In this document: positions 27,566-36,416 of the stretch, one piece after another
How the letters are laid out: each line of letters starts with the position of its first letter
Position numbering within the stretch: the stretch's first letter is position 1
Source: a virus
DNA length: 42,019 nt
Reading direction: 5' to 3' (one strand)
IMG/VR virus record: IMGVR_UViG_3300025133_008711
Coordinates: 1 to 42,019 of that record
Made by a program: the position numbers and the translations under genes
Notes under the pieces: model-generated
Databases searched by the model: none
What the model saw: the letters and a program-made list of their open reading frames with translations, nothing else
What the model was told of the DNA's origin: nothing

Positions 27566-28555
27566 TTAAACTTTGTATTTACTGTCAGAAAAAAATATCT
27601 CTACATTTGAGAACTGTTCCTCAATGAATTCTGTAAATTGCTTTTCACCTTTAAATTCATATAACTCACCGTTATTAAGTAGTTTCCAGGTTTCCAAATT
27701 GCGTAAAATATCAACTTTGTTCAAGACAAGCTTATTGATACCATTGATATTTATTGCACGCCGAAGGGTATTCAACTCCAAAAAATTACATTGACGGGGG
27801 CGGCCAGTTGTGGCTCCGTATTCTTCCCCCGCCTCACGTACGCGAGCAAAAAACTCTACTTGCTCTTTTGGCTCAAATTGTTTTGAGCCAACATAAGTTT
27901 CGTATACTTTTCCTACTCCCCATACATCGCGTATCCAAGTGTGAGGAACAGCATTTAAAAGTGCCCCTGCGGTGCCGACGTGGCTAGAAGTAACAAATGG
28001 ATAATCGCCCCAATCAATATCCAGGCTGAATCCCTGCGCTCCCTCACATAAAACTTTAACCGATTTGTCTCCATGAAATTCCTCATATAAATCAACTATA
28101 TACGGCCTTAAAGAAGGCACGTCTTTTGCTTGTATGCCGACTCTTGCGTGCTTATCGCGGTAGGCCGGTCCATTTCCTCGTTTTGTTGTTCCAATTTTTG
28201 TCTCGTAATTCTCTTCCATAATGTGAAGGTCTGTAATCACATGTGTGTTGTGGGCAATAAAAACCTTACCATCGGTGTCAATTCCCCCTTCTTTAAGTTC
28301 TTGTAGTTCTTTAAAAAATTGTGGAGGACTCACAACACATCCAGGGCCTATAATTGATTTAATTCCATAAAATACTCCTGCTGGGATATGGTGTGTTACG
28401 AATTTACGACCTTCGTGATAAATCGTATGGCCGGCGTTGCATCCGCCGTTAAATCTTAGTACATGCGTATAATCCTTACACTTGCATAAGTAGTGTGTTA
28501 CTTTTCCTTTCGCCTCGTCTCCATGTTGTACTCCAATTACCACATCTGCTAACAC
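27566..28555 (-). CDS. Adenylosuccinate synthetase family, PurA/PurZ-like
   Basis: 329 residues from a GTG with GGAG upstream; bacterial PurA is about 430. P-loop-type GVQHGDEAKGKV, with the Asp of the PurA GDEGKG loop kept; NGGCNAGHTIY keeps the catalytic His; IGTTKRGNGPAYRDK substrate loop; EGAQGFSLDIDWGDYPFVTS; GATTGRPRQCNF in place of the aspartate-binding GATTGRRRR; NKVDIL guanine-specificity motif. PurA joins Asp to IMP using GTP. Short phage relatives (PurZ) act on dGMP on the way to 2-aminoadenine in DNA. The length favours a phage-type enzyme, the retained Asp argues for caution. Substrate not decided here. Confidence 0.9.
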   Translation of the reverse strand: MLADVVIGVQHGDEAKGKVTHYLCKCKDYTHVLRFNGGCNAGHTIYHEGRKFVTHHIPAGVFYGIKSIIGPGCVVSPPQFFKELQELKEGGIDTDGKVFIAHNTHVITDLHIMEENYETKIGTTKRGNGPAYRDKHARVGIQAKDVPSLRPYIVDLYEEFHGDKSVKVLCEGAQGFSLDIDWGDYPFVTSSHVGTAGALLNAVPHTWIRDVWGVGKVYETYVGSKQFEPKEQVEFFARVREAGEEYGATTGRPRQCNFLELNTLRRAININGINKLVLNKVDILRNLETWKLLNNGELYEFKGEKQFTEFIEEQFSNVEIFFSDSKYKV

Positions 28556-28721
28556 TATACATCTCCAATGTAAAAAAACCCACCCTTTCCCGCTTCATCT
28601 GGTGAAGCCACCGCAACTCTGCCACTTACAAAATACTTACTAATGTAATATAGAATGGAACTGAAAAAAGTAAAATCTTTTTGTAAAAATTATCGCCACT
28701 ATAGCGTACATAATCATTCAT
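28555..28721 (-). CDS. Small protein with apparent -1 frameshift
   Basis: ATG at 28721 with GGAGG upstream. The zero frame gives 31 residues (MNDYVRYSGDNFYKK then ILLFS...) and stops at 28626. Slipping back one base at AAA-AAG (about residue 14-15) continues DFTFFSSILYYISKYF and ends PDEAGKGGFFYIGDV, with a stop that overlaps the GTG of the purA-like gene (TAGTG). The second half looks coding and is coupled to the next gene. Either programmed frameshifting or a mutation/sequence error. Confidence 0.5.
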
Positions 28722-28748
28722 CTATTTATCCTCCTTGAAAATCATATT

Positions 28749-28824
28749 TGGTACCCCCTGTAGGGATCGAACCTACGACCTGCGGATTAAGAGTCCGATG
28801 CTCTACCAACTGAGCTAAGAGGGC
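28749..28824 (-). tRNA. tRNA-Lys (anticodon CTT)
   Basis: 76 nt with encoded CCA; acceptor GCCCTCT/AGGGGGT, D arm TAGCTCAGTTGGTAGAGC, anticodon loop CTCTTAA, T loop GGTTCGATCCC. Reads AAG. Two bases after the dnaK stop. Confidence 0.93.
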
Positions 28825-28826
28825 AT

Positions 28827-30698
28827 TTAAGCGTACTCGGCATCAATGATATCATCATCGCCGCTTTGGGACGGCGGGACGTCTTCCTGTTGGCTTTCTT
28901 CTTTTTGTGCCTCATACAAAATCTTGCTTGCCGCATGAACCGCCTTTTCTAAGTTGGTATACGCGGCTTCGTAAGCTTCCGCATTTGAATTTTGAACTGC
29001 ATTTCTTACTTCTTCCATGGACGCCTCAACCTGCTGTCTGGAGTCGTCATCTAATTGATCCTTATTCTTGATAACACTTTCTGCCTGAAAAATTAAAGTA
29101 TTTAGCTTGTTCGTCCACTCAACCTCGTGCCTTTTCTTTTTGTCTGCCTCTTCGTTTTCTTTTGCGTCTTGTACCATACGATCGATATCGGCATCGTTTA
29201 GCCCACTGGCATCAGCTATTGTTATATCCTGCTCTTTTCCAGTGGCTTTGTCTTTGGCAACAACACTCAAGATGCCGTCTGCGTTAATATTAAAAGTTAC
29301 TTCAACTTGAGGTACGCCCCGGGGAGCCGGGGGAATTCCGTCTAGAGTAAAATTGCCCAGAGTTCTATTATCGGAAGCCATTTGGCGCTCACCCTGTAGT
29401 ACATGAATAGTGACCGCTAGCTGATTGTCATCTGCCGTGGAAAAAATTTGTGACTTTTTTACCGGTACCGTTGTATTTCTTTCAATCAAAGCCGTGCATA
29501 TGCCGCCTAAAGTTTCAATACCCAGACTCAAAGGTGTTACGTCCAATAACAAAACATCACTTACATCGCCAGACAAAACACCTCCTTGTACAGCGGCGCC
29601 AAGAGCAACAACCTCATCTGGATTGACACTATGACTAGGCTCTTTCCCAAAGAAATCTGTTACTCTTTTGGCAACCAAGGGAATTCGTGTCGAGCCTCCG
29701 ACGAGAAGTACTTCGTCGATATCTCCAACTTTCTTTCCGGCATCTTTTAGCGCCTTCCTGCACGAAGTAAAAGTCTTTTTAACCAAGCCGTCGATCATCG
29801 TTTCAAATTTCGATCGCTCAATGCTAACGGTCAGGTGTTTTGGACCGGTCGCATCAGCGGTTAAGAAAGGAAGATTGACCTCTGTTCTAACGGTAGAGCT
29901 TAGTTCCTTCTTGGCTTTTTCTGCGGCTTCTCTGAGACGCTGCATGGCCATAGGATCACCCGAAATATTAATACCAGTGTCTTTCTTAAATTCTTTAAGC
30001 AAATGCTTAATAATCTTTTCATCAACATTATCTCCTCCCAGGCGTGTATCACCAGAAGTCGATAGTACTTCAACGATATCCTCGCCCACTTCTAAAATAG
30101 ACACATCAAAGGTGCCGCCGCCAAAATCATATACAGCAATAACCTGATCGGACTTGCTTCCAAGACCATAAGCCAAAGCTGCAGCAGTCGGCTCGTTGAT
30201 AATGCGCTTAACTTTCAGACCAGCAATCTTTCCAGCATCGCGCGTCGCTTGCCGTTGGCTATCATTAAAATAAGCCGGCACAGTAATAACTGCTTCTGTT
30301 ACTTCGCCTCCAAGATACTTTTCAGCTGATCTCTTCAGCTTCTGCAACACTTTCGCACTCAATTCTGGCGGGCTATATTCTTTTCCAGAAACCATAATTG
30401 AAGCCTGTCCAGAAGCGGCACGTGCCACTTCAAAGGGCATATTTTCTGCCGATTCCTTTACTTCGTCATAGCTCGAACCTATAAAACGCTTAACTGAATA
30501 AATAGTTTCCTTGGGTTTTACAACTGCTTGGCGGCGCGCGGTGGCACCCACCAAAACTTCTTCGTCGTTTCCAAAACCAATCACTGAAGGAGTTGTTCTA
30601 CTGCCTTCCTCATTTACAAGAACCTTGGGTTCTCTACCTTCCATAACGGCTACACACGAATTCGTGGTACCTAAATCAATTCCAATAATTTTTGACAT
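28827..30698 (-). CDS. dnaK: DnaK (Hsp70) chaperone, full length
   Basis: 623 residues, AGGAG before the ATG. Nucleotide-binding domain with [44 protein letters not shown] and [13 protein letters not shown]; linker [15 protein letters not shown]; substrate-binding domain and helical lid; C-terminus [10 protein letters not shown] as in bacterial DnaK. All expected blocks are present, so it should be an active ATP-dependent foldase. A J-protein is encoded at 4525-5175; no GrpE is visible. A complete DnaK is rare in phages. Confidence 0.97.
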   Translation of the reverse strand: MSKIIGIDLGTTNSCVAVMEGREPKVLVNEEGSRTTPSVIGFGNDEEVLVGATARRQAVVKPKETIYSVKRFIGSSYDEVKESAENMPFEVARAASGQASIMVSGKEYSPPELSAKVLQKLKRSAEKYLGGEVTEAVITVPAYFNDSQRQATRDAGKIAGLKVKRIINEPTAAALAYGLGSKSDQVIAVYDFGGGTFDVSILEVGEDIVEVLSTSGDTRLGGDNVDEKIIKHLLKEFKKDTGINISGDPMAMQRLREAAEKAKKELSSTVRTEVNLPFLTADATGPKHLTVSIERSKFETMIDGLVKKTFTSCRKALKDAGKKVGDIDEVLLVGGSTRIPLVAKRVTDFFGKEPSHSVNPDEVVALGAAVQGGVLSGDVSDVLLLDVTPLSLGIETLGGICTALIERNTTVPVKKSQIFSTADDNQLAVTIHVLQGERQMASDNRTLGNFTLDGIPPAPRGVPQVEVTFNINADGILSVVAKDKATGKEQDITIADASGLNDADIDRMVQDAKENEEADKKKRHEVEWTNKLNTLIFQAESVIKNKDQLDDDSRQQVEASMEEVRNAVQNSNAEAYEAAYTNLEKAVHAASKILYEAQKEESQQEDVPPSQSGDDDIIDAEYA

Positions 30699-30701
30699 AT
30701 T

Positions 30702-31268
30702 TCATTTTCTCCTGTTTTGAATCGCATATGTTTTCTGGATCCAATCATACATCGCGATTCCAGAACTCGTGCCTACGTTTAAACTTCTGACCGAGCCATA
30801 CTGCGGTATATTAACACAATAAGCACATTCTTTTAAAAGTAAAGGAGAAATTCCTTCACCTTCTTCGCCAAAAATCATTAAAGCGTTATCAGGCCACTCA
30901 AACGTCTCCATCGGTACGCAACAATCCAAATTATTGTCAAGCCCAACAAAAACATATTTTTCCTTTAGCTTCATCAATTCTTCAAAATCGTTAAGATAAT
31001 TTAAATCTACGTAATGGTGTGTACCTACAGTACCTCGTCGATCAAAGCGTTTACGACCAATGTAAAATACCTGTGAAGCATTAAAAGCATTGGCGTTTCT
31101 AATCATCGTACTGATATTAAAATCGCCCTTCCAGTGTTCCATCAAGACTGCGAACGGGTGTGCCTTTGAACGCAAATCTTTTTTAATCTCTTCAACACTC
31201 CGCGACTTATATTCGTCGGTTACATTGTATTTCCAAGCACTTAGGCGCTCTTTATCAATTACATTCAT
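30702..31268 (-). CDS. SPOUT (TrmH/SpoU) RNA 2'-O-methyltransferase
   Basis: 188 residues from the ATG at 31268, 14 nt inside the upstream gene. The three SpoU motifs are present: NISTMIRNANAFNA (motif 1 with Asn and Arg), ALMIFGEEGEGISP (motif 2), and YGSVRSLNVGTSSGIAMYDW (motif 3, the AdoMet knot). It methylates a ribose of tRNA or rRNA; substrate unknown. Translation-linked neighbours (tRNA-Lys, peptide deformylase) fit a role in tRNA upkeep. Confidence 0.88.
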   Translation of the reverse strand: MNVIDKERLSAWKYNVTDEYKSRSVEEIKKDLRSKAHPFAVLMEHWKGDFNISTMIRNANAFNASQVFYIGRKRFDRRGTVGTHHYVDLNYLNDFEELMKLKEKYVFVGLDNNLDCCVPMETFEWPDNALMIFGEEGEGISPLLLKECAYCVNIPQYGSVRSLNVGTSSGIAMYDWIQKTYAIQNRRK

Positions 31269-31554
31269 TTTGAAACGTATTCCTGTGAAAATCCAACATA
31301 GTTTCAGCAGCCAACTGCCGGCTAGCATGCCCATTTAGATTAGCCGAGGGATTGTTTCCAATTTTAACAATTGGAATATATGTGACAGCATATCTTTGCC
31401 CGGGTGACATTTTTAATGATTTGTCCGCACGATAAGGCGCCCAATCAATATCTTTATTTTCCTTTAACAAAGAAAATATTTCACCAAGAAATATTCCATC
31501 GTACCAGACGCTTAAACGGCCCGTATGTTGTTGTTTCTTAAAAACAAAATTCAT
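31255..31554 (-). CDS. Hypothetical protein
   Basis: 99 residues, MNFVFKKQQHTGRLSVWYDG; beta-rich first half, helical end (HASRQLAAETMLDFHRNTF). Overlaps the methyltransferase start by 14 nt. Not recognised. Confidence 0.65.
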   Translation of the reverse strand: MNFVFKKQQHTGRLSVWYDGIFLGEIFSLLKENKDIDWAPYRADKSLKMSPGQRYAVTYIPIVKIGNNPSANLNGHASRQLAAETMLDFHRNTFQNECN

Positions 31555-31560
31555 TTTGCC

Positions 31561-31809
31561 TCATTTAAAATCTGGCGTAGGTATGCAAGTTTCTGGATCA
31601 ATTGTGACCTCATCATTCTCGTGAGCCTCAATAAATTTTTGAGCCGCCTTCTTGTTGCGAAAATTTGTGAGATAAATCATTTTTTCACCAGCCTGAAGAA
31701 TCACTTCATAACATCCATGGCGTGGATGATTGATTTGATAATTACTGACTTCCTCATTTTCCTTAAACCTTTCAAAGTTTTTCGGTATCTTGGCTCTACG
31801 CTTTTTCAT
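31561..31809 (-). CDS. Hypothetical small protein
   Basis: 82 residues. Basic start (MKKRRAKIPKNFERF), then YEVILQAGEKMIYLTNFRNK and KKAAQKFIEAHE, a beta-beta-alpha pattern as in small single-domain phage proteins. Function unknown. Confidence 0.65.
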   Translation of the reverse strand: MKKRRAKIPKNFERFKENEEVSNYQINHPRHGCYEVILQAGEKMIYLTNFRNKKAAQKFIEAHENDEVTIDPETCIPTPDFK

Positions 31810-31952
31810 ATGTCAATTATAATAACGCCGCGATCATCGTCAAGATTTTCTTCTTCTTGCTGCTGTTCATTTTCCTTGAGCCATTGAACATATCTTTCCC
31901 GCTCTTCCTGCGGTGAGGGAACTCTAACATATAACCGTTCATATTCATTCAT
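31806..31952 (-). CDS. 48-residue acidic protein
   Basis: MNEYERLYVRVPSPQEERER followed by a Gln/Glu-rich helix and GVIIIDI. ATGA overlap with the next gene, start 8 nt inside the previous one; GAGGAG upstream. Not recognised. Confidence 0.6.
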   Translation of the reverse strand: MNEYERLYVRVPSPQEERERYVQWLKENEQQQEEENLDDDRGVIIIDI

Positions 31953-32094
31953 TATCCAACTCCTCAATTATTTTTTTTAATTGCTCATTTTCATCACGCA
32001 ACTGGTGAATCATCTCATTCATTTCGTGAACAGCTTGAATTAGAATGTCATATTTTATTCTTAATTCCTCTAAGAGCTGATCACGAGTTTTCAT
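31945..32094 (-). CDS. 49-residue coiled-coil protein
   Basis: One continuous helix with heptads (LLEELRIKYDILIQAVHEMN; QLRDENEQLKKIIEELDNE). ATGA overlap with the upstream gene. Probably an oligomerising partner of another protein. Confidence 0.65.
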   Translation of the reverse strand: MKTRDQLLEELRIKYDILIQAVHEMNEMIHQLRDENEQLKKIIEELDNE

Positions 32095-32273
32095 CTCCCT
32101 TGGCCTCTGTGTTTTCGGTTATGTCGATGCGCTCTAGAGGGGGGACTTCCGGCCCTATAGCCATGGTGAAATGTTTCTCCCCCTCCGTGCGGGCTCTTTG
32201 AATATTTTCCGCCTCCTTGCTTGGTTTTCTTCGAAACATATGTTGATCGACTTTTCGTATTGATTTTTGCCAT
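32091..32273 (-). CDS. Small basic Gly/His/Lys-rich protein
   Basis: 60 residues: KKTKQGGGKYSKSPHGGGE, then HRHNRKHRGQGR. The TKQG...RGQGR frame resembles short basic proteins common in marine phages. Disordered and probably nucleic-acid binding. Confidence 0.65.
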   Translation of the reverse strand: MAKINTKSRSTYVSKKTKQGGGKYSKSPHGGGETFHHGYRAGSPPSRAHRHNRKHRGQGR

Positions 32274-32275
32274 CG

Positions 32276-32719
32276 TTATTCTCCTTTCTGACGGTCATAC
32301 ATTGTAACGCCATTCAGATGATCTATTTCGTGTTGTACACAAACACATTCTAGGACATTTTTATCTGCACCGAAATACAAAGTGTCTATGTGATTGTCTG
32401 CTTTGACAGCGATATTCTCATAGCGTTCGGTTAAAACATAGTCACCTGGGAATGAAAGACAAGCTTCGGTGTATGATATTTTTTTAAATTTTCCGATGAT
32501 TCTTGGATTAATCAAAATCAAAGGCTTTGTGACATTTATCACGCACACTCTCTTGTCTAGGCCAATTTGGTTAGCGGCCAGTCCGGCGCCAGATTTAATT
32601 TGACTTAAAATTTCTAGCAGCTGCTTTCCAATTGCAATTCCCTCTTCGACGTTCTTGTACGTTTTGCAGGGAGCAGAAAGAAAATCCCTATCTTGTATTA
32701 TTTTGATATCCATACACAT
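32276..32719 (-). CDS. def: Peptide deformylase
   Basis: 147 residues with all three motifs: GAGLAANQIG, EACLSFPG (metal-ligand Cys) and QHEIDHLNG (HExxH metal ligands). It removes the N-formyl group from new proteins. Phage deformylases are known, mostly shorter than the roughly 170 of bacteria because the C-terminal helix is missing, as here. Lies in a run with translation and folding genes. Confidence 0.95.
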   Translation of the reverse strand: MCMDIKIIQDRDFLSAPCKTYKNVEEGIAIGKQLLEILSQIKSGAGLAANQIGLDKRVCVINVTKPLILINPRIIGKFKKISYTEACLSFPGDYVLTERYENIAVKADNHIDTLYFGADKNVLECVCVQHEIDHLNGVTMYDRQKGE

Positions 32720-32721
32720 AA

Positions 32722-33342
32722 TTAGTTGTCTTGAAGGCTACGTTGCTTCATTATCTTCGAAGAAAGGTAAAAACTAATTATCGCCAAAAGAACACCAGAA
32801 AAAACATCAACAATGTAATGTTGTTTTAAAGTTAGTGTTGATAAGGATATACCAACCGCCCACAAGAAATAAAGTGCGCGTAGGCCCTGCACTCGACATA
32901 CGATTTTGGAATAAAAAGCGCCGAAGAACATTATCCAAGCAAATGCAACGTGGCCGGACGGAAAAGTATTGTTTGAGCCATCAATTTGGTATGTTAAATA
33001 AACCATGGCCTCTGATATAGAACTAACTTCAAATTCCGGCCGGGGATAAAAACTAGGAAAGAAAATATAAGAAATGTTTAGTATAACCATCGCTATGACG
33101 CAAGCCCAAAATGTCGAAAGAAATATATACTTGGTTTCAACAAGTAAAAACATAGTCAAAAATATTGCAGGCAAAATCGTATGGTATATCCATACATGTT
33201 CTGGCATAAAGGGTATGGCGGTATCAAATTCTGTTAGAAAATCAAATTTATGTGTCGTTACAAAAGCTTGCACAAACACATAAACACCAATATAGGTAAC
33301 TAACATTAATAAGATATACTTTACCTTATCAGACTTGGACAT
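32722..33342 (-). CDS. PAP2-family membrane phosphatase
   Basis: 206 residues from the ATG at 33342 (GGAGAGA upstream). Six hydrophobic segments; catalytic motifs FYPRP, FPSGHVAFAW and LKQHYIVDVFSGVLL (PSGH and HxxxD) of lipid phosphatases such as undecaprenyl-pyrophosphate or phosphatidic acid phosphatases. Closest in layout to inositolphosphotransferase/PAP2_3 forms with FPSGH. An envelope-active enzyme is unusual in a phage; it could alter lipid carriers or membrane lipids during infection. Confidence 0.85.
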   Translation of the reverse strand: MSKSDKVKYILLMLVTYIGVYVFVQAFVTTHKFDFLTEFDTAIPFMPEHVWIYHTILPAIFLTMFLLVETKYIFLSTFWACVIAMVILNISYIFFPSFYPRPEFEVSSISEAMVYLTYQIDGSNNTFPSGHVAFAWIMFFGAFYSKIVCRVQGLRALYFLWAVGISLSTLTLKQHYIVDVFSGVLLAIISFYLSSKIMKQRSLQDN

Positions 33343-33437
33343 ATATCTCTCCAAACGTCTTTAATCGAAGCAAATGTAGGAACTACATCTGTTATAAATA
33401 TGCAGGATTATTGCAAAAACAAAATAAAAAAATAATT

Positions 33438-33788
33438 TTAATTATACATCATAGAAACGTGATGGTGCTGCAATAGTTGAACTGTGTGAAAACGAGAAAC
33501 GGTTGCGGATTCAATAAGCATCATTCTTTCTTCTGTAAAAACAATTTCTTCTTTATTTTTTTCTTTGCGAATTAGCTCGTTGTCAATAGAAAAATTTAAC
33601 TCTTCTAAGACTATAGTGCTGGAGGCGTAGTAATCACACAGCAGGCGAATAACTCTTGGATTAATTATTTCCAAGTCAAGATAGTATCTTATAAATTCTT
33701 CAGTAAGCGCTATGTGTTGTTTACATTCGTCTACCAAGTCGTTTGCGTGTTTCTTTTCCAGCGAATAAAGCAGGTTGTCATCACCCAT
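33438..33788 (-). CDS. Hypothetical helical protein
   Basis: 116 residues, helical (KKHANDLVDECKQHIALTEE), His-rich end (QLLQHHHVSMMYN). Overlaps the glutaredoxin gene by 8 nt. Not recognised. Confidence 0.65.
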   Translation of the reverse strand: MGDDNLLYSLEKKHANDLVDECKQHIALTEEFIRYYLDLEIINPRVIRLLCDYYASSTIVLEELNFSIDNELIRKEKNKEEIVFTEERMMLIESATVSRFHTVQLLQHHHVSMMYN

Positions 33789-34029
33789 CGAGTGGCCTCG
33801 AATATGCCTCTAGGTCTGAAAATCCCCCAATCATAACTTGAAATTTGCCTTCTTTTTTAAAAATAATCGGAACAGTTTGCCAATCGTAAATCTCCTTTAA
33901 GCTTTTCAAAATACTTGGAAATTCAGATAAATCTATAATCGAATATGGCTCTGATAGTGATTTTAGCAGATCTATCGCTCGTATACATAAAGGACAATCT
34001 CTCTCGATGTAAAGAATATACTCATTCAT
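33781..34029 (-). CDS. Glutaredoxin-like protein
   Basis: 82 residues: ILYIERDCPLCIRAIDLLKS carries the CxxC redox site (Cys-Pro-Leu-Cys) and TVPIIFKKE the cis-Pro, followed by IGGFSDLEAY: the compact glutaredoxin fold. Likely electron donor for a ribonucleotide reductase, which is not in this window. Confidence 0.85.
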   Translation of the reverse strand: MNEYILYIERDCPLCIRAIDLLKSLSEPYSIIDLSEFPSILKSLKEIYDWQTVPIIFKKEGKFQVMIGGFSDLEAYSRPLDG

Positions 34030-34313
34030 TTCTTTCCCTTTAATTTCTCGGCGACCGTAAAGACGTCCCCTACTACAGTTTTTGAAGATACATAATTGCC
34101 ACCAGAATTAAAAATAATTTTTGTAAAAGATATTCTTTTATCTAGATCTTCTGGCCAGCCGTGGTTAATAATTTGCTGTTTAATTTTAATATTCTCTTTT
34201 AAATAAACAACATATGCCGGGTTGATGATTATTTCATCCAGGCTGTAGATCTGGCTTGACGGCAACACATCCTCTTGTTTATGTACTTCAGTTAAAACAA
34301 CCAAGTTATTCAT
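34026..34313 (-). CDS. Hypothetical small protein
   Basis: 95 residues, MNNLVVLTEVHKQEDVL; EIIINPAYVVYLKEN and FTKIIFNSGGNYVSSKTVVG give a beta pattern as in small phage proteins of the IINPxxV type. ATGA overlaps on both sides. Confidence 0.6.
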   Translation of the reverse strand: MNNLVVLTEVHKQEDVLPSSQIYSLDEIIINPAYVVYLKENIKIKQQIINHGWPEDLDKRISFTKIIFNSGGNYVSSKTVVGDVFTVAEKLKGKK

Positions 34314-34521
34314 CTATCATTCCATAGGCATCTTTCTTTTTTATGTACCACACTTCGCCCTCATAAAATATCCCAACTTTATCATCTTTGTTCTCCGCAA
34401 CCAAAACATTGAGTGGCACTTTTGTCGTACGATAATCCTCAATAGCACCAGATTTAGATTTGCTAATAACAACATTCGAAGGAATATATATTAATTCACC
34501 TATTTTAGCATCTTTAAGCAA
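34306..34521 (-). CDS. Diverged SH3-like protein
   Basis: 71 residues from a TTG next to GAGGAA. MLKDAKIGELIYIPSNVV, then LNVLVAENKDDKVGIFYEGE and WYIKKKDAYGM. The strand order recalls the KVGD proteins. It lies close to groEL, but neither length nor motifs fit GroES. Confidence 0.55.
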   Translation of the reverse strand: MLKDAKIGELIYIPSNVVISKSKSGAIEDYRTTKVPLNVLVAENKDDKVGIFYEGEVWYIKKKDAYGMIDE

Positions 34522-34812
34522 TTATTCCTCCTCTTCCTCTTTTGAGGCCTCATCCGAAATTTCTGGTGTGCTAATTGTGGCCTGTACGTAGCCAGAAATA
34601 ATATTGTGACACTCCGCCACACAACTGTCTATACGCAGCATTCTTTCGCGAAGCTTATCAACCTCCACAACAAACTTTTCTGGATCTTCTAAATTAATTG
34701 TTTCCGCATAGCGAGCCAATGAAGAAAGGAGTCTCTTACAGTCTCCAAATTTACGCTCTATCTCTGCTGGGATTTCTTCCAAATCCAATGCATAACTTAC
34801 TCTTACTTTCAT
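34522..34812 (-). CDS. Hypothetical helical protein
   Basis: 96 residues; helical (IPAEIERKFGDCKRLLSSLA), ends in an acidic tail (EASKEEEEE). 20 nt downstream of groEL. Not recognised. Confidence 0.65.
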   Translation of the reverse strand: MKVRVSYALDLEEIPAEIERKFGDCKRLLSSLARYAETINLEDPEKFVVEVDKLRERMLRIDSCVAECHNIISGYVQATISTPEISDEASKEEEEE

Positions 34813-34832
34813 AATTTCCTCTTTTACGGTGC

Positions 34833-36416
34833 CTAAACTTCAATAATGGCATAGTTTGTGGTAATCAACGTTGAAGCAGCCGATGCTGCATTCTGTAACG
34901 CAACGCGGGTGACCTTTGCGGGATCAACAATGCCTTCTTCTAGCATATTGATTATTTCGCCGCTATTAAAATCATAACCGTATCCGTCAGATTCGTCTTC
35001 CACCAGGCTTACAATTATATCTGGCGATTTACCAGCGTTTTTAGCCATCTGTCTTAGGGGGGTAGACAACGCCTGCTTAATTATTTCCACTCCCAGCATT
35101 TGATCTTGGCTGTCCAAGTCAATATCAATATTTTTTGCAGCACGAACTAATGTTGCGCCACCTCCAGGAATTATTCCTTCTTCTTGGGCTGATTTTACAG
35201 CTTCTAGGGCATCTTCAATGCGATGTTTCTTCTCAATCATCTCAATTTCAGTAGGTGCTCCTACTTTAATTATAGCAACGCCACTGGCTAGTCTAGTAAT
35301 TCTTTCTTGAAGGCCCTCGCACACACGAATATCATCTTCTTCCATTATTTGTTCTTTGACAATATCTATTCTCTTTTCTATATCTGCATAGCGTCCTTTA
35401 CCATCAACTATTGTTGTTAGGTTTCGCATAATCTCAATAGTCTTACAGTTACCAAAATCTTCTAACTTCACACTTTTTAATGTCCTATCCGAATCTCTAG
35501 AAATAAACGTGGCACCAGTAGCAACACACAAATCTTCTAAAATGCTTTTTCTTTCTTCTCCATAGCGCGGGGCTTTAACTGCGACGACCTTCATCGTGCC
35601 CCGGGCTGCGTTCATTATCATAGCAGCTAATGCTTGTCCTTCAACTTCTTCTGCTATGATTACTAACGGTCTGGAATCTCTGGACGCTAACTCCAAAACG
35701 GGATAAACATCCTCAACCGTCTCTATTCTGTAATTCGTTATTAATATCAAAGGATTATTATAGCGACACACATTTCTTCTTTGATCGGTAACAAAAGCTT
35801 TAGCAAAATAACCCGAATCGAATCTAAAACCCTCCACAACTTCCAAGGTTGTTTCCATAGATTTTGCCTCCTCAATTGTAATCGAACCATCTCTGCCTGC
35901 CTGATCAATTGCGGCCGTAATTAAACTAGCAACTGCTTCGTCTCCATTCGCAGAAATTTTTGCAATATTTTTGATATCACCCTGGCTATTGACCGGAGAA
36001 GACATCTCATAAATATACTCTACCACAAATTTCACAGCCTTGTCAATTCCCTTCTTTAATTCAACCGGGCTGGAGCCTGCAGCTAAATACTTCTGCGAAT
36101 GCTCTAAAATTGCCCGAGCTAAAACAGTAGATGTGGTTGTACCATCGCCGGCCAATGCATTTGTTTGCGATGCAACTTGCTTAATTATCTGTGCGCCGAC
36201 ATTTTCAAACGGATCGTCGAAACTAATGAAATCCGCAACTGTAACGCCATCTTTTGTAATGATTGGATTGGCGCCCTTTTTATGTAAAATAACATTGCGG
36301 CCGCGGGGACCGAGCGTAGAGGCTACGTTGTCAGCCAGCCTGTTGATCCCATTTAAAACTTGGGTCTGTAACTGGTTCCCGTTCTGATATCTCTTTGATA
36401 TCGTTTGCTGTGTCAT
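34833..36416 (-). CDS. groEL: GroEL (Hsp60) chaperonin, full length
   Basis: 527 residues. N-terminal TLGPRGRNVILHKKG and ITKDGVTVA (nucleotide pocket), GDGTTTSTVLA, apical-domain segment GYFAKAFVTDQRRN, PRYGEERKSILEDL hinge, and AQEEGIIPGGGATLVRAA with the preceding ATPase Asp (RIEDAL). The Gly-Met-rich tail is absent; the chain ends TTNYAIIEV. No GroES-like gene is seen here, so it may use the host co-chaperonin or work without one. Its first 86 nt overlap the membrane-protein gene upstream. GroEL homologues occur in a few large phages, for instance EL and OBP. Confidence 0.96.
   Translation of the reverse strand: MTQQTISKRYQNGNQLQTQVLNGINRLADNVASTLGPRGRNVILHKKGANPIITKDGVTVADFISFDDPFENVGAQIIKQVASQTNALAGDGTTTSTVLARAILEHSQKYLAAGSSPVELKKGIDKAVKFVVEYIYEMSSPVNSQGDIKNIAKISANGDEAVASLITAAIDQAGRDGSITIEEAKSMETTLEVVEGFRFDSGYFAKAFVTDQRRNVCRYNNPLILITNYRIETVEDVYPVLELASRDSRPLVIIAEEVEGQALAAMIMNAARGTMKVVAVKAPRYGEERKSILEDLCVATGATFISRDSDRTLKSVKLEDFGNCKTIEIMRNLTTIVDGKGRYADIEKRIDIVKEQIMEEDDIRVCEGLQERITRLASGVAIIKVGAPTEIEMIEKKHRIEDALEAVKSAQEEGIIPGGGATLVRAAKNIDIDLDSQDQMLGVEIIKQALSTPLRQMAKNAGKSPDIIVSLVEDESDGYGYDFNSGEIINMLEEGIVDPAKVTRVALQNAASAASTLITTNYAIIEV

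Noticed and set aside
29668-30147. 159-residue plus-strand frame inside dnaK
   Set aside because: Antisense shadow of a fully conserved DnaK coding region, without ribosome site or conserved motif.
34306-34521. Possible GroES next to groEL
   Set aside because: 71 residues with no GroES mobile-loop or dome motif; the strand pattern fits the SH3-like family better.
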